From: CSBr16-57R1 sp041163265
GTDB lineage: Bacteria; Actinomycetota; Nitriliruptoria; Nitriliruptorales; Nitriliruptoraceae
Length of the DNA: 14,434 bases
NCBI GenBank assembly: GCA_041163265.1
Contig: JBEARL010000042.1
Coordinates: forward strand, 1-14,434
Direction: 5' to 3'
Made by a program: the position numbers and the translations under genes. The notes beneath the pieces were generated by a model. That model was not told the origin of the DNA. It searched no databases and saw nothing but the letters and a program-made list of their open reading frames with translations. Below, piece by piece: positions 1 through 7,552 of the stretch. The number at the start of each line of letters is the position of its first letter. Within the stretch, counting starts at the first letter, position 1.

Positions 1-1235
1 TCGCGCCCCAGGACGCGTTCGGCCTGGTGACCTTCGACAGCGAGGCCGAGCTGGTCGTGCCCGTGCGCCGCATGGCCGACCACACCACCTCGGAGGTCGC
101 CGACCTCATCGGGCGCGTCCGTCCCCGCGGCACGACCGACCTCTCCGCCGGGTTCCTCCTCGGACTGCGCGAGGCGAAGCGGCTGCTCGCGAACGCGGAG
201 GCCGACGGCGAGCCGCTCGCGGGCGCGACGCTGCTGATCGTGTCGGACGGCCACGCGAACGCCGGCATCGTCGACCGCGACGAGCTGACCTCGGTCGCGG
301 CACGGGCGGCCGCGGAGGCGCGCATCACCACGTCGACCCTCGGCGTCGGCACCGGGTACGACGAGGTGCTGCTGACGGCCATCACCGACGGCGGGGGCGG
401 CGAGCACCGCTTCGCCCCGGACCCCGACAGCGCGGTCGCCGAGCTGGCCTCCAGCGTCACCGACCTTCTCAGCAAGTCGGTGGTCGGCGCGGTGCTGCGG
501 GTCCGTCCGCAGCCGGGCCTCGTCCTCGGCGTCGAGGTCCGCGGCCGCTACCGCCACCACTTCGAGCGGCCGGACGTCGTGGTCAGCATCGGCGACCTGT
601 TCGGCGGCGAGGAGCGCACGGCGCTGGTCCGCCTGCACGTGCCGGCGCTGGCGACGCTCGGGACCGCGACGATCGCCGACGTCATCGTCGAGTTCACGTC
701 GCTGCCGGACCTGCGCGAGCACCGCGTCTCGCTGCCGGTCAGCGTCAACGTCGTCCCCGGCGACGAGGCCCGCGGCCGCATCCCCGACCCGATCGTCACG
801 GCCGAGAGCCTGCTGCTCGACGTCGCCGAGTCGAAGGCCGGCGTCGCCGAGACGCTGCGCAGCGGGGACTCCACCCGGGCTCGGGCCGATCTCGAGGACC
901 TGTCGCGGCGCCTGCGGGACGGCCGCGCCGAGGTGGACGCCGACGCGGCGCCGGAGGCGGCGGCCCGGCTCGACGAGGCGGCGGCCGAGCTGGACGGGCT
1001 GCGCGCCGAGCTGGTCGACCGCGACGCGCTCTGGTCGGCGAAGCGCATGCAGGAGGACAGCAGCTGGAACCTGCGCGGCCGCCGGTCGCGGATGAAGGGG
1101 ACGCTCGCCGACTGGGAGCGCCAGCACGGGTCGCTCGACGGCGGCACCGCGCCGGACCCGACGAGCGGCTCCGACCCGACGGACCCGTCCGGCGGTCCCG
1201 GCGAGCCCGGCGACGGGACGCCGCCGGCGGCCTGA
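1..1235 (+). CDS. von Willebrand factor A (VWA) domain protein, 5' end missing
   Basis: The frame is open to the left edge (codons from position 3, reading APQDAFGLVTFDSE), so the true start lies outside the window; the GTG at 27 is an internal valine. About 410 residues are visible and the stop is TGA at 1233-1235. The VWA fold is recognised from the GLVTFDSEAELVVP strand, the GTTDLSAG segment (MIDAS threonine region), TLLIVSDGHANAG (MIDAS aspartate) and STLGVGTGYDE. The first MIDAS motif, DxSxS, should lie just upstream. A beta-rich middle part follows. Next comes a charged, Ala/Glu/Arg-rich helical region from about 840 to 1090, and then a low-complexity Gly/Pro/Asp/Thr tail. VWA proteins bind metal and protein ligands, but the partner here is unknown. 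No membrane segment is visible in this part. The gene converges on the hydrolase gene at 1249. Confidence 0.85.
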   Translation, partial: APQDAFGLVTFDSEAELVVPVRRMADHTTSEVADLIGRVRPRGTTDLSAGFLLGLREAKRLLANAEADGEPLAGATLLIVSDGHANAGIVDRDELTSVAARAAAEARITTSTLGVGTGYDEVLLTAITDGGGGEHRFAPDPDSAVAELASSVTDLLSKSVVGAVLRVRPQPGLVLGVEVRGRYRHHFERPDVVVSIGDLFGGEERTALVRLHVPALATLGTATIADVIVEFTSLPDLREHRVSLPVSVNVVPGDEARGRIPDPIVTAESLLLDVAESKAGVAETLRSGDSTRARADLEDLSRRLRDGRAEVDADAAPEAAARLDEAAAELDGLRAELVDRDALWSAKRMQEDSSWNLRGRRSRMKGTLADWERQHGSLDGGTAPDPTSGSDPTDPSGGPGEPGDGTPPAA

Positions 1236-1248
1236 GGGCGACGCGGCG

Positions 1249-2295
1249 CTACGCCACGGACGGCGCCGGTGCCGGCGCGTAGGTGATGACGTCGCCGGCG
1301 TCGTCCCGCACGGCCTCGCCGCGCAGGACCAGCACGTCGAGGTGCGCCGCCGTCTCGAGCACGGCGAGCATGCGGTCGAACGGGTTCAGCTCGTCGTAGG
1401 CGCGGCCGCGGCTGGTCCACCGCAGCCTGCGTGCGGCGTCGAGGGCCACCCCGGCGCCGGCGGCGAGCGCCTCGCGGGTGTCGGCCAGCCGCACCTCGTG
1501 GTGCTCGAGCAGCTCGCGGACGCGGGCGTGGACGCTGCCACCGGCCGGACCGTGCGCCGGCAGCAGCACCGCGTCGGGCAGCGCCAGCACCCGGGCCAGC
1601 GACCCGAGGTAGTCCCGCAGCGGGAACGGCGGCCGGTCCGGCTCGAACCCGATGGACGGCGTGATGTGGGGCAGCACGTGGTCGCCGGCGAACAGCACGC
1701 CGCGCTCGGCCCAGTGGAACACGAGGTGCCCGCGCGTGTGCCCCGGCGTCGGGACGGCGGCGAGCGCACCGCCGTCGGCCAGCGGCACCGGGCCGGGCTC
1801 GAGCCACTCGTCGGGGTCCTCGTAGAACGCGAGCGTCCCGAACCGGTCGAGCGGGATCGCGGCCAGCTCGTCGGCCAGCGCGCCGGCGCCGTGGCGGCGC
1901 AGCCGGACCGGCTGCTCGGCGAGGATGTCCGCCTCGCCCGACGTCAGGGTGCGCATCGAGCCGCGCTCGTCGGCGCCGAGGGCGACGCGGGCGCCGACCG
2001 CCCGGCGGACGGCGACCGCCTGCGTGTAGTGGTCGCGGTGGACGTGGGTCACGAGCACGCGCCGGACCTCGCGAAGGTCGCGGCCGAGGGCCCCGAGGGC
2101 CCGATCGAGCTCGGCGCGTGACTCGTCGATCGCCCAGCCGCCGTCGATCAGCGTCAGGCCGTCGCCGTCCTCCAGCGCGTAGACGTTGACGGCGCGCAGG
2201 CCGTCCATCGGGAGCGGCAGCGGGATGCGGTGCAGGCCGGGGACGACGGTCTCGGGGCCGGGCGCGGACCAGGCCGTGCGGTCGCCCGGTGCCAC
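1249..2295 (-). CDS. metallo-beta-lactamase (MBL) fold hydrolase
   Basis: 348 residues. The GTG at 2295 is chosen because a purine-rich GGGGGAG lies 8 bases before it and the residues that follow (PGPETVVPGLHRIPLPLP) open a typical MBL domain; the open frame continues upstream without homology. Zinc ligands are visible: THVHRDHY gives H84, H86, D88 and H89; PTPGHTRGH gives H186 and H190; FAGDHVLPH gives D205; PAHGP gives H248. A helical C-terminal region of about 90 residues follows, as in glyoxalase-II-like and RNase-Z-like actinobacterial hydrolases. It is probably a cytoplasmic zinc hydrolase; the substrate (thioester, lactone or phosphodiester) cannot be told from sequence. It is the third gene of the leftward block, 65 bases after the RecB-like nuclease, so co-transcription is likely but not shown. 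Confidence 0.88.
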   Translation of the reverse strand: MAPGDRTAWSAPGPETVVPGLHRIPLPLPMDGLRAVNVYALEDGDGLTLIDGGWAIDESRAELDRALGALGRDLREVRRVLVTHVHRDHYTQAVAVRRAVGARVALGADERGSMRTLTSGEADILAEQPVRLRRHGAGALADELAAIPLDRFGTLAFYEDPDEWLEPGPVPLADGGALAAVPTPGHTRGHLVFHWAERGVLFAGDHVLPHITPSIGFEPDRPPFPLRDYLGSLARVLALPDAVLLPAHGPAGGSVHARVRELLEHHEVRLADTREALAAGAGVALDAARRLRWTSRGRAYDELNPFDRMLAVLETAAHLDVLVLRGEAVRDDAGDVITYAPAPAPSVA

Positions 2296-2360
2296 GCGCC
2301 GCGCTCCCCCGTCGCCGCGCGAGCCGCGCGGGAGCGCGAGTGAACCGGACCCCGAGGGCG

Positions 2361-4142
2361 TCAGCCGCGCCCGGCGGGCGCGGGTCCGGGCACCGGCGGC
2401 GGCCCGAGCGCCGGCCCCTCCCGCGCGAGCCAGTCCCGGACGTGCAGCGTCGCGAGCACGTCGTCGTGGTTGTAGGTGAGGATGCGGTCGCGCCACCGCT
2501 GCCGCTCGTCCTCGGACCGCCGCGGGTCGACCGCGTGGTCCCACCACACGACGGACTGCGCGCCGCCCGGATCCTCGTCCCGCCAGGCGAAGCCGAGCCC
2601 GGTCGCGATGCGCTTCAGGCCGTTGCCACCGCCGGTCACGACCTGCCGCGCCCAGACGAGCTTCAGGTCGACCCAGTGGTCGGACGCGACGAGCGCCTCG
2701 ACCTCGAGCACGCGATCGGGACCGCCGGCCGCGAGGAGGAGCCGCGCCCCGTCGCGGAGGCATCCGACCTCGGCCTGCTGGTGCCAGCAGTAGAGGCGGA
2801 GGCTCGCGCCCGCGTCGTCGCAGGCGCGGCGGAGGTCGGTCAGCCACGTCCAGAAGGCGTCGAATGCCGCGGCCCCGCCTGCGTCGGTGTCCCCGTCCCA
2901 GACGACCGCAGGGTGGTAACCGGGCGTCACCACGCCGGTGCCGGCGCGGTCGGTGACCAGCGCGCCCCAGAGGTACGCGCCGCAGCCGTCCCCGGGACCC
3001 GGGTTCTCCATGTCGACGTCGACCTCGACGTCGGCGCGGGGCACCTCGACGGCGGTCAGGCCGCGGCGCCGGTGGGCGAACGCGGGCGCGACGAGCGCGC
3101 GGGCCTCGTCGACGAGGGTCGCCACGGCGGCGTCGCGCAGTCCGGGCACGCCGGCCGCCGGGTCGTGCGCGGCGAGGGCGTGCAGGGTCCCGAGACCGGC
3201 CGCGCGCAGCGCCGGCCACGCCGTCGTCCGCGTCGCGCGCGGCAGGACCGAGACGTCCCCCGACGCGACGCGCAGCGCGTCGCAGTGGTCGCGCCACGGG
3301 CACTCGGGGCAGTCGGCGACGCGGACCGGCTCCTCGAGGAGCGGCAGCGACGGGTCCTCGCGGTGCCGCACGGCCGCGTCGAACACGGCGACGCGGTGCG
3401 CGAACTCGCGGTCGTAGCGGTCGAGCGCGGACTCGCGGCGGTCGGGGTCGATCTCCTCGGACACCGACAGCCGCTCGACATCGAGGCGGAACCAGGCGAG
3501 CACGCCCTCGGCACCGATGATCCCGGCCAGCGCGGCACCGTCACCGGCGCGGACCGAGGCCCGTCCCCGCGCCTCGAGCAGGCGGTGGTAGTGGGCCAGT
3601 TGGACGAGGTCGTCGGCCAGACCCGACCCGCCCGACCCCTGGTCGGCGGGGACGCAGCCCTCCGGCGCGGGGACGTGCAGGTCCTCGAGGCGCTGGACGC
3701 CGGCCGGCAGGGCCTCGCCCTCCTCGAGCGACTCGTCGAGGACGCGGCGCAGCTTCACCTCGACCGGCACGTACCGCCACCGGCCGTCGACCGGTGCGTC
3801 GCCGACCCGGACGAGCAGGTCGGGCTCGCCGATGCGGCGCCCCTCGACGTCCCACGGGATGCGGGTCCGACGGATAAGCGCCGCGCCGGCCTCCATGGCC
3901 GCGACGGTCGTCAGCTCGCGGTCGACGCGGTCGCCGACGGCGCCGGCGTCGACGGCGCCCGGATGCGCCGCCATCAGCGCGGCGCCGATCGCCTCCTCAT
4001 GGGCCACGCCACGGGCCCGCAGCAGGCGCTGGAACTCGGTCGTGGGCGCTCTCTCGGCTGGCCCGAGGACGTCCCACTGGACCATCGTCGGGCAGGACCG
4101 GGCCGCGTACGCCTGCAGCGGAGTGGGGAGTGGGGTCGTCAT
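2361..4142 (-). CDS. TM0106-family RecB-like nuclease with a DEDD exonuclease-like C-terminus
   Basis: 593 residues from an ATG at 4142. The N-terminal half looks like a RecB/Cas4-type PD-(D/E)XK nuclease: EPDLLVRV (D108) and VPVEVKL (E128, K130) form the catalytic motif. Cys17 with CPECPWRDHC (C278, C281, C287) matches the four-cysteine iron-sulfur arrangement of Cas4 and AddB-type nucleases. The C-terminal half has VDVDMEN (D377, E379) and YNHDDV (D560, D561), as in the RNase-H-like DEDD exonuclease domain that follows RecB-like domains in TM0106 proteins. The predicted role is DNA processing during repair; the family has little direct biochemistry. The gene lies 72 bases downstream of the SOS-box gene. 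A TAATGT box ends 6 bases before its ATG, so it may also have its own leaderless promoter. Confidence 0.87.
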   Translation of the reverse strand: MTTPLPTPLQAYAARSCPTMVQWDVLGPAERAPTTEFQRLLRARGVAHEEAIGAALMAAHPGAVDAGAVGDRVDRELTTVAAMEAGAALIRRTRIPWDVEGRRIGEPDLLVRVGDAPVDGRWRYVPVEVKLRRVLDESLEEGEALPAGVQRLEDLHVPAPEGCVPADQGSGGSGLADDLVQLAHYHRLLEARGRASVRAGDGAALAGIIGAEGVLAWFRLDVERLSVSEEIDPDRRESALDRYDREFAHRVAVFDAAVRHREDPSLPLLEEPVRVADCPECPWRDHCDALRVASGDVSVLPRATRTTAWPALRAAGLGTLHALAAHDPAAGVPGLRDAAVATLVDEARALVAPAFAHRRRGLTAVEVPRADVEVDVDMENPGPGDGCGAYLWGALVTDRAGTGVVTPGYHPAVVWDGDTDAGGAAAFDAFWTWLTDLRRACDDAGASLRLYCWHQQAEVGCLRDGARLLLAAGGPDRVLEVEALVASDHWVDLKLVWARQVVTGGGNGLKRIATGLGFAWRDEDPGGAQSVVWWDHAVDPRRSEDERQRWRDRILTYNHDDVLATLHVRDWLAREGPALGPPPVPGPAPAGRG

Positions 4143-4148
4143 GCGACG

Positions 4149-4154
4149 ACATTA
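4149..4154 (-). promoter_or_regulatory. possible -10 box of a leaderless promoter for the RecB-like nuclease
   Basis: On the minus strand TAATGT ends 6 bases before the ATG at 4142, the same layout as the boxes ahead of three other genes in this window. No clear -35 hexamer is seen 16-18 bases upstream, so the call rests on the -10 box and its spacing alone. Confidence 0.35.
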
Positions 4155-4214
4155 CGCCGGACCTCCGACACGCGCGGGGGTCGGCCCGCGGCGCCGAACC
4201 CGGGCGGTCCACCG

Positions 4215-5486
4215 TCAGAACGGCACGTCGGTCCCGGAGACCTTCGCGAGCTCGTGCAGCAGCTCGTCCATCCCGGCCCTGAGCTTCCCCCAGACGCTCT
4301 CGGGGACCGGCGGCCCGACCTCGGGGACCGGATCCCGGATGTCGTCGATGGGCCGACGCCGGACCGCCGGCACGACGGCGTGGCACCGGCGGAGCGCGGC
4401 GTCGAGATGATCGGTCCAGAGGTCCGTGACGTGGGGGAGCAGGACCGACCGGTACGCACGCCCGGACCACGTCGAGGCCTCGAGGACACCGACCCCGCGC
4501 CGACCCGCCACGAGGTCGAGGTGGAGCGTGTACTTCTCGGGCAGGACGTCCAGTCCATCGGGGTCTTCCCCCGTCCGCGCCGTGAAGTGGAGGCGGACCG
4601 GTTGCAGCGTCCCGGCCGGCAGGTCCTGATCCACGTCGACCGTCACGTCCTCGACGTCCTCGAGGACGATGCCCCGGCGGTGCTCGACCTCGGCGTCGCC
4701 GACCGCGTCACCGGCCGGACCCCGGCCCGCCACGGCACGCCGGGCCAGCGCGTGCTCGAACCCGGCGAGCAGATCGAGCGTCCGATCGGCCGCGTGCGCC
4801 GCGTCGGGATCGCGGTCCGCCGGGATCGCCGGGAACGGCGATACGCCCGCGCCCTCCGGCGCGCGCGCCAGGACGGTCGCGGTGGCGAGACGGTCGACGA
4901 GGTGGTCCCGGACCGCCACCGCCAGCGCCGGGAGGCTGACGTCCCCGCGGTGCTGGATGCCGAGCGCGTCGGGCCGTGCCAGCGAGGCGACGAGGACGTC
5001 GCCGACCGGCTCCGCCCCCTGCTCGGGGGCGGGGACCCGGACGCGCACGACCAGCCGGTCGCCGCCCTGCCCGTCCTCATCCGACCCGGGCAGCGGCAGC
5101 AGCGGCAGCGTCAGGGTCACGTCCTGCAGCTCCAGCGCACCCGAGCCCGTGTCGAGGCTCCACCGCCCGCGCACGTCGTGGCACGCGTCGAGGAACGCTC
5201 CGAGCGGACGCTCGGCGGGGCTGAAGCCGATGGCGGCGTTGGTCAGCTCGAGGAGCTCGACGACCTGGGCGACGAGCTGCTCGAGGTGGCGCGCGCCCCG
5301 CAGTCGCCCCACCTCGCCGACCTGATCGACCCAGAGCTCGGGCACGTGCGCGAGGGCCTCGAGGAGCGGTGCCGCGCCGCCGTTCAGCTCGTCCCACCCG
5401 TCGGCGCCCGGGCCGCCGCCCGGGCCGCCGCCCGGCCCGTCCTGCCCGTCCACCCCGTCCACCCCGTCCGCCCCGTGCCCCGTCAC
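4215..5486 (-). CDS. uncharacterised 423-residue protein, probably SOS-regulated
   Basis: I do not recognise a family. The minus frame is preferred because its product has normal hydrophobic periodicity, while the overlapping plus frames give Arg/Gln/His-rich shadow products. The start is GTG at 5486, about 43 bases after the predicted transcription start; in-frame GTGs at codons 9 and 12 are alternatives. Residues 5-30 are low-complexity (four xDG units, then two PGGG units). Residues 38-90 look helical, with leucine-rich LEQLVAQVVELLELTN. Residues 105-175 and 270-345 look beta-rich, for example GALELQDVTLTLPLL and KYTLHLDLVAG. Residues 395-415 form a terminal helix. There are only two cysteines (102, 368), no signal peptide, no membrane segment and no obvious catalytic motif. 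It is acidic and probably cytoplasmic. A LexA-type operator sits in its promoter and a RecB-like nuclease follows 72 bases downstream, so a role in the DNA-damage response is inferred from context only. Confidence 0.78.
   Translation of the reverse strand: MTGHGADGVDGVDGQDGPGGGPGGGPGADGWDELNGGAAPLLEALAHVPELWVDQVGEVGRLRGARHLEQLVAQVVELLELTNAAIGFSPAERPLGAFLDACHDVRGRWSLDTGSGALELQDVTLTLPLLPLPGSDEDGQGGDRLVVRVRVPAPEQGAEPVGDVLVASLARPDALGIQHRGDVSLPALAVAVRDHLVDRLATATVLARAPEGAGVSPFPAIPADRDPDAAHAADRTLDLLAGFEHALARRAVAGRGPAGDAVGDAEVEHRRGIVLEDVEDVTVDVDQDLPAGTLQPVRLHFTARTGEDPDGLDVLPEKYTLHLDLVAGRRGVGVLEASTWSGRAYRSVLLPHVTDLWTDHLDAALRRCHAVVPAVRRRPIDDIRDPVPEVGPPVPESVWGKLRAGMDELLHELAKVSGTDVPF
5406..5476. repeat. 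tandem 12-bp and 9-bp repeats inside the 5' end of the 423-residue protein gene
   Basis: Two exact copies of GCCCGGGCCGCC and a degenerate third occupy 5406-5441. Four near-identical 9-base units of the CCACCCCGT type occupy 5441-5476. Both periods are multiples of three, so the frame is kept. On the minus strand they encode repeating PGGG and VDG/QDG/ADG units. Such tracts expand and shrink by slippage, so the N-terminal length may vary between strains. Confidence 0.85.
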
Positions 5487-5535
5487 CGCGCGACCCCCGG
5501 ACCCGGACCGTCCTCGGCGGACGGCACGGTCGACG

Positions 5536-5563
5536 ACCGTATCCGAACATCCGTTCGGGTCAA
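5536..5563 (-). promoter_or_regulatory. sigma-70-type promoter of the 423-residue protein gene
   Basis: On the minus strand TTGACC (5563-5558) is a five-of-six match to the -35 consensus and TACGGT (5541-5536) fits the TAnnnT -10 pattern, with a 16-base spacer. The spacer is almost entirely filled by the SOS-type palindrome. Transcription would start near 5529, leaving a leader of about 43 bases before the GTG at 5486. Confidence 0.65.
5543..5558. promoter_or_regulatory. LexA operator (SOS box), perfect 16-bp palindrome
   Basis: CCGAAC-ATCC-GTTCGG has perfect 6-base arms around a 4-base centre. It contains the GAAC-N4-GTTC core of the Gram-positive and actinobacterial SOS box. Read on the minus strand, CGAACGGATGTTCG also fits the purine/pyrimidine preferences at the centre. 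It lies between the -35 and -10 boxes of the leftward promoter, where LexA binding would block RNA polymerase. It is about 72 bases from the rightward sucrose phosphorylase start, so a direct effect on that gene is less likely. Confidence 0.75.
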
Positions 5564-5616
5564 GGGGTGCGCGGGGGTGCGCCGGGCCGGGGCGGGGTGG
5601 CCCCGACCGGCCTCCC

Positions 5617-5622
5617 TAGCCT
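5617..5622 (+). promoter_or_regulatory. -10 box of a probable leaderless promoter for sucrose phosphorylase
   Basis: TAGCCT ends exactly 7 bases before the ATG at 5630, which would put the transcription start on the start codon. The sequence between the box and the ATG offers no ribosome binding site of its own. No good -35 hexamer is evident. Confidence 0.45.
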
Positions 5623-5629
5623 CCCGACG

Positions 5630-7144
5630 ATGCGCGACGCCCCACCGCCCCCCGACCCGCACGCGGTCGAGCTGATCGCCTACGCCGACCGGCTGGCCGG
5701 GGACCTGACGGCATTGCGCCGGGTCCTGACCGCGCCGCCGCTCGCCGACGCGGTCAGCGGCGTGCACCTCCTCCCCTTCTTCACCCCGACCGACGGGGCG
5801 GACGCCGGGTTCGACCCCGACGACCACCGGGTCGTCGACCCGCGGCTCGGCACCTGGGACGACGTCGCGGCGCTGGCGGCGACGCACACCGTGACCGCCG
5901 ACCTCATCGTCAACCACGTCTCGACCCGCTCCCCCGAGTTCCGCTCGTTCCTGGCCGAGGGCGAGGCGTCGCCGCACGCTGGGATGTTCCTGACGCTCGA
6001 CCGGGTGTTCCCCGGCGGCGCGACCGAGGAGCTGCTCGGTCGGATCTACCGCCCCCGCCCGGGCCTGCCGCTGACGCAGGTGACGCTGGGTGACGGCGGC
6101 ACGCGCGTGCTCTGGACGACCTTCACCTCCGAGCAGGCCGACCTCGACACGTCCGACCCGGGCACGCGCGCCTACCTCGAGGAGCTGCTGGCGCTGTTCG
6201 CGGCGCACGGGGTCCGGACCGTCCGCCTCGACGCGGTCGGGTACGCGGTGAAGACGCCGGGCACGTCGTCGTTCATGACGCCCGACACGCGGGCGTTCCT
6301 CGCCTGGCTGACTGAGCGCTGCCACGCCCACGGGCTGCGGACGCTGGTCGAGGTCCACGCGCACTGGCGCCTGACGCCCGAGCTCGCGACGCTCGCGGAC
6401 CTGACCTACGACTTCGCGCTGCCACCGCTGGTCCTCGACGCGCTCGCGACCGGCGACGCGACGGTGCTGCACCGGTGGCTCGGCATGCGGCCGAGGAACA
6501 GCGTGACGGTGCTCGACACGCACGACGGCATCGGCGTGATCGACGTCGGTGCGAACGCCGGCCACGGCGACGCGGACGACCCCGGCCCGGGCCTGCTGCC
6601 GCCCGAGCGCATCGACGCCCTCGTCGAGGGGATCCACGCCGCCACCGGCGGCGTCAGCCGACGCGCGACCGGAGCGGCCGCGTCGAACGTCGACCTCTAC
6701 CAGGTGAACAGCACCTACCTCGACGCGCTCGGCGGCGACGAGGACGCACACGTCGCCGCGCGAGCCCTGCAGCTCGTGCTGCCCGGCGTGCCGCAGCTCT
6801 ACTACGTCGGACTGCTCGCGGGGCGCAACGACGCCGAGCTGCTGGCCCGCACCGGCGTCGGCCGCGACGTCAACCGCCACCGCTTCACGCCCAGCGAACT
6901 GGGCGAGGCGCTGCACGCCTCGCCGCACGTGGCACGGATCCTCGCGCTGATGCGCCTGCGCCGGACGCACCCGGCGTTCGCGGGCGAGTGGTGGCTCGAC
7001 GACGTCGACCCTGCCGCCCCGCACCTGCTGCGCACCGGGTGGCGCGGGCCAGGCGCCGACGCCGACCGCACCGTCGCGCTGACGCTGGACGTCGCGGCGC
7101 GCCGGGCCGCGCTCGAGGTGGACGGTGCGGCCCGGGCGGTCTGA
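5630..7144 (+). CDS. sucrose phosphorylase (GH13 family)
   Basis: 504 residues, the usual family length. The enzyme splits sucrose with phosphate into glucose 1-phosphate and fructose in the cytoplasm. Family signatures are strong: ELIAYADRL at the start, HLLPFFTPTDGADAGFDP (residues 46-63), LIVNHVS, IYRPRPGLP, VRLDAVGY with nucleophile D201, LVEVHAHW with acid/base E241, LDTHDGIGVIDVG with transition-state D299, and GAAASNVDLYQVNSTY. These residues keep the order and spacing of the characterised Bifidobacterium enzyme. The ATG at 5630 is chosen because homology begins a few codons later; the longer open frame upstream would run through the SOS promoter. No sugar transporter or LacI-type regulator is in the window, so it stands alone here. 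Related specificities in the same subfamily (sucrose 6-phosphate or glucosylglycerate phosphorylase) are less likely. Confidence 0.95.
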   Translation: MRDAPPPPDPHAVELIAYADRLAGDLTALRRVLTAPPLADAVSGVHLLPFFTPTDGADAGFDPDDHRVVDPRLGTWDDVAALAATHTVTADLIVNHVSTRSPEFRSFLAEGEASPHAGMFLTLDRVFPGGATEELLGRIYRPRPGLPLTQVTLGDGGTRVLWTTFTSEQADLDTSDPGTRAYLEELLALFAAHGVRTVRLDAVGYAVKTPGTSSFMTPDTRAFLAWLTERCHAHGLRTLVEVHAHWRLTPELATLADLTYDFALPPLVLDALATGDATVLHRWLGMRPRNSVTVLDTHDGIGVIDVGANAGHGDADDPGPGLLPPERIDALVEGIHAATGGVSRRATGAAASNVDLYQVNSTYLDALGGDEDAHVAARALQLVLPGVPQLYYVGLLAGRNDAELLARTGVGRDVNRHRFTPSELGEALHASPHVARILALMRLRRTHPAFAGEWWLDDVDPAAPHLLRTGWRGPGADADRTVALTLDVAARRAALEVDGAARAV

Positions 7145-7153
7145 GAGCGCCCG
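7133..7153. terminator. weak hairpin between convergent gene ends
   Basis: CGGGCG (7133-7138) can pair with CGCCCG (7148-7153) around a 9-base loop that contains the sucrose phosphorylase stop codon. No T-run follows. It lies just before the convergent end of the gene at 7165, so a termination role is plausible but weakly supported. Confidence 0.3.
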
Positions 7154-7164
7154 TCGTGGCGCCA

Positions 7165-7515
7165 TCACGCCTCCTCGGCCTCGCGGTGCCGCTCGCGCTC
7201 CTGGAACGCGTGCATCACGTCCCAGACACGGTGCAGCGTCCGCTCGAAGTCACCGCCGCGGGCGCGCAGGGCGCTGGTCTTGTAGTTGGTGTAGGCGATC
7301 GCGCGCGCCTCGTCGGCGAGCCAGGCCTCGAAGTCCGCGCGGTCGACGACGACGCGGTACGCGTAGTCGCTCCCCTCCCACGGGTTCAGTTCGGCGCCGG
7401 TGCGCGCGACGAGCGGCTCGAGGGAGACGCGGTCGCGCGCCCGGACGACGAGCCGTGCGGGGTCGTCGCGATGCTGGACGGTGCTGACGAAGCCGGTGCT
7501 GGTGAAGATCCACAT
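7165..7515 (-). CDS. small conserved protein with MWIFT start, partner of ARPP-1
   Basis: 116 residues. The ATG at 7515 has AGGAG 7 bases upstream. The protein begins MWIFTSTGFVSTVQHRDDP, continues LVVRARDR, then DYAYRVVV, AIAYTNYK and HRVWDVMHAF. I recognise this from memory as a common small bacterial protein of unknown function with the pattern MWIFT...VVRHR...LLVRAR...DYxYR...IxYxNFK...VW. No cysteines, signal peptide or membrane segment are present, so it is probably a soluble cytoplasmic protein. It lies 37 bases downstream of the ARPP-1 gene on the same strand and should share its transcript. Its place inside a cluster with Nudix and ADP-ribosylglycohydrolase genes suggests a part in ADP-ribose or NAD chemistry, by context only. 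Confidence 0.85.
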   Translation of the reverse strand: MWIFTSTGFVSTVQHRDDPARLVVRARDRVSLEPLVARTGAELNPWEGSDYAYRVVVDRADFEAWLADEARAIAYTNYKTSALRARGGDFERTLHRVWDVMHAFQERERHREAEEA

Positions 7516-7552
7516 GGTGCGCTCCTGGTGTCGGGTGGTCGGGGATCGGAGG

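Noticed and set aside
1262..1277. GC-rich palindrome at the end of the MBL-fold gene as a terminator
   Set aside because: It lies inside the coding sequence for the Ala-Pro-rich C-terminus and has a loop of only about two bases; codon repetition explains it.
2296..3303. N-terminal extension of the MBL-fold hydrolase frame
   Set aside because: The extension overlaps the nuclease gene, is Arg-rich and lacks a domain; the GTG at 2295 has a good ribosome binding site and fits the family start.
2289..5675. A 1128-codon open frame on the plus strand
   Set aside because: It lies opposite the nuclease and the 423-residue gene, its product is Arg/Gln/Pro/His-rich without domains, and the opposite strand carries clear nuclease motifs. 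It is a GC-bias shadow.
5483..7168. A 561-codon open frame on the minus strand
   Set aside because: It is antisense to sucrose phosphorylase, whose catalytic motifs are unmistakable, and its product is Arg/Val/Gln-rich without periodicity.
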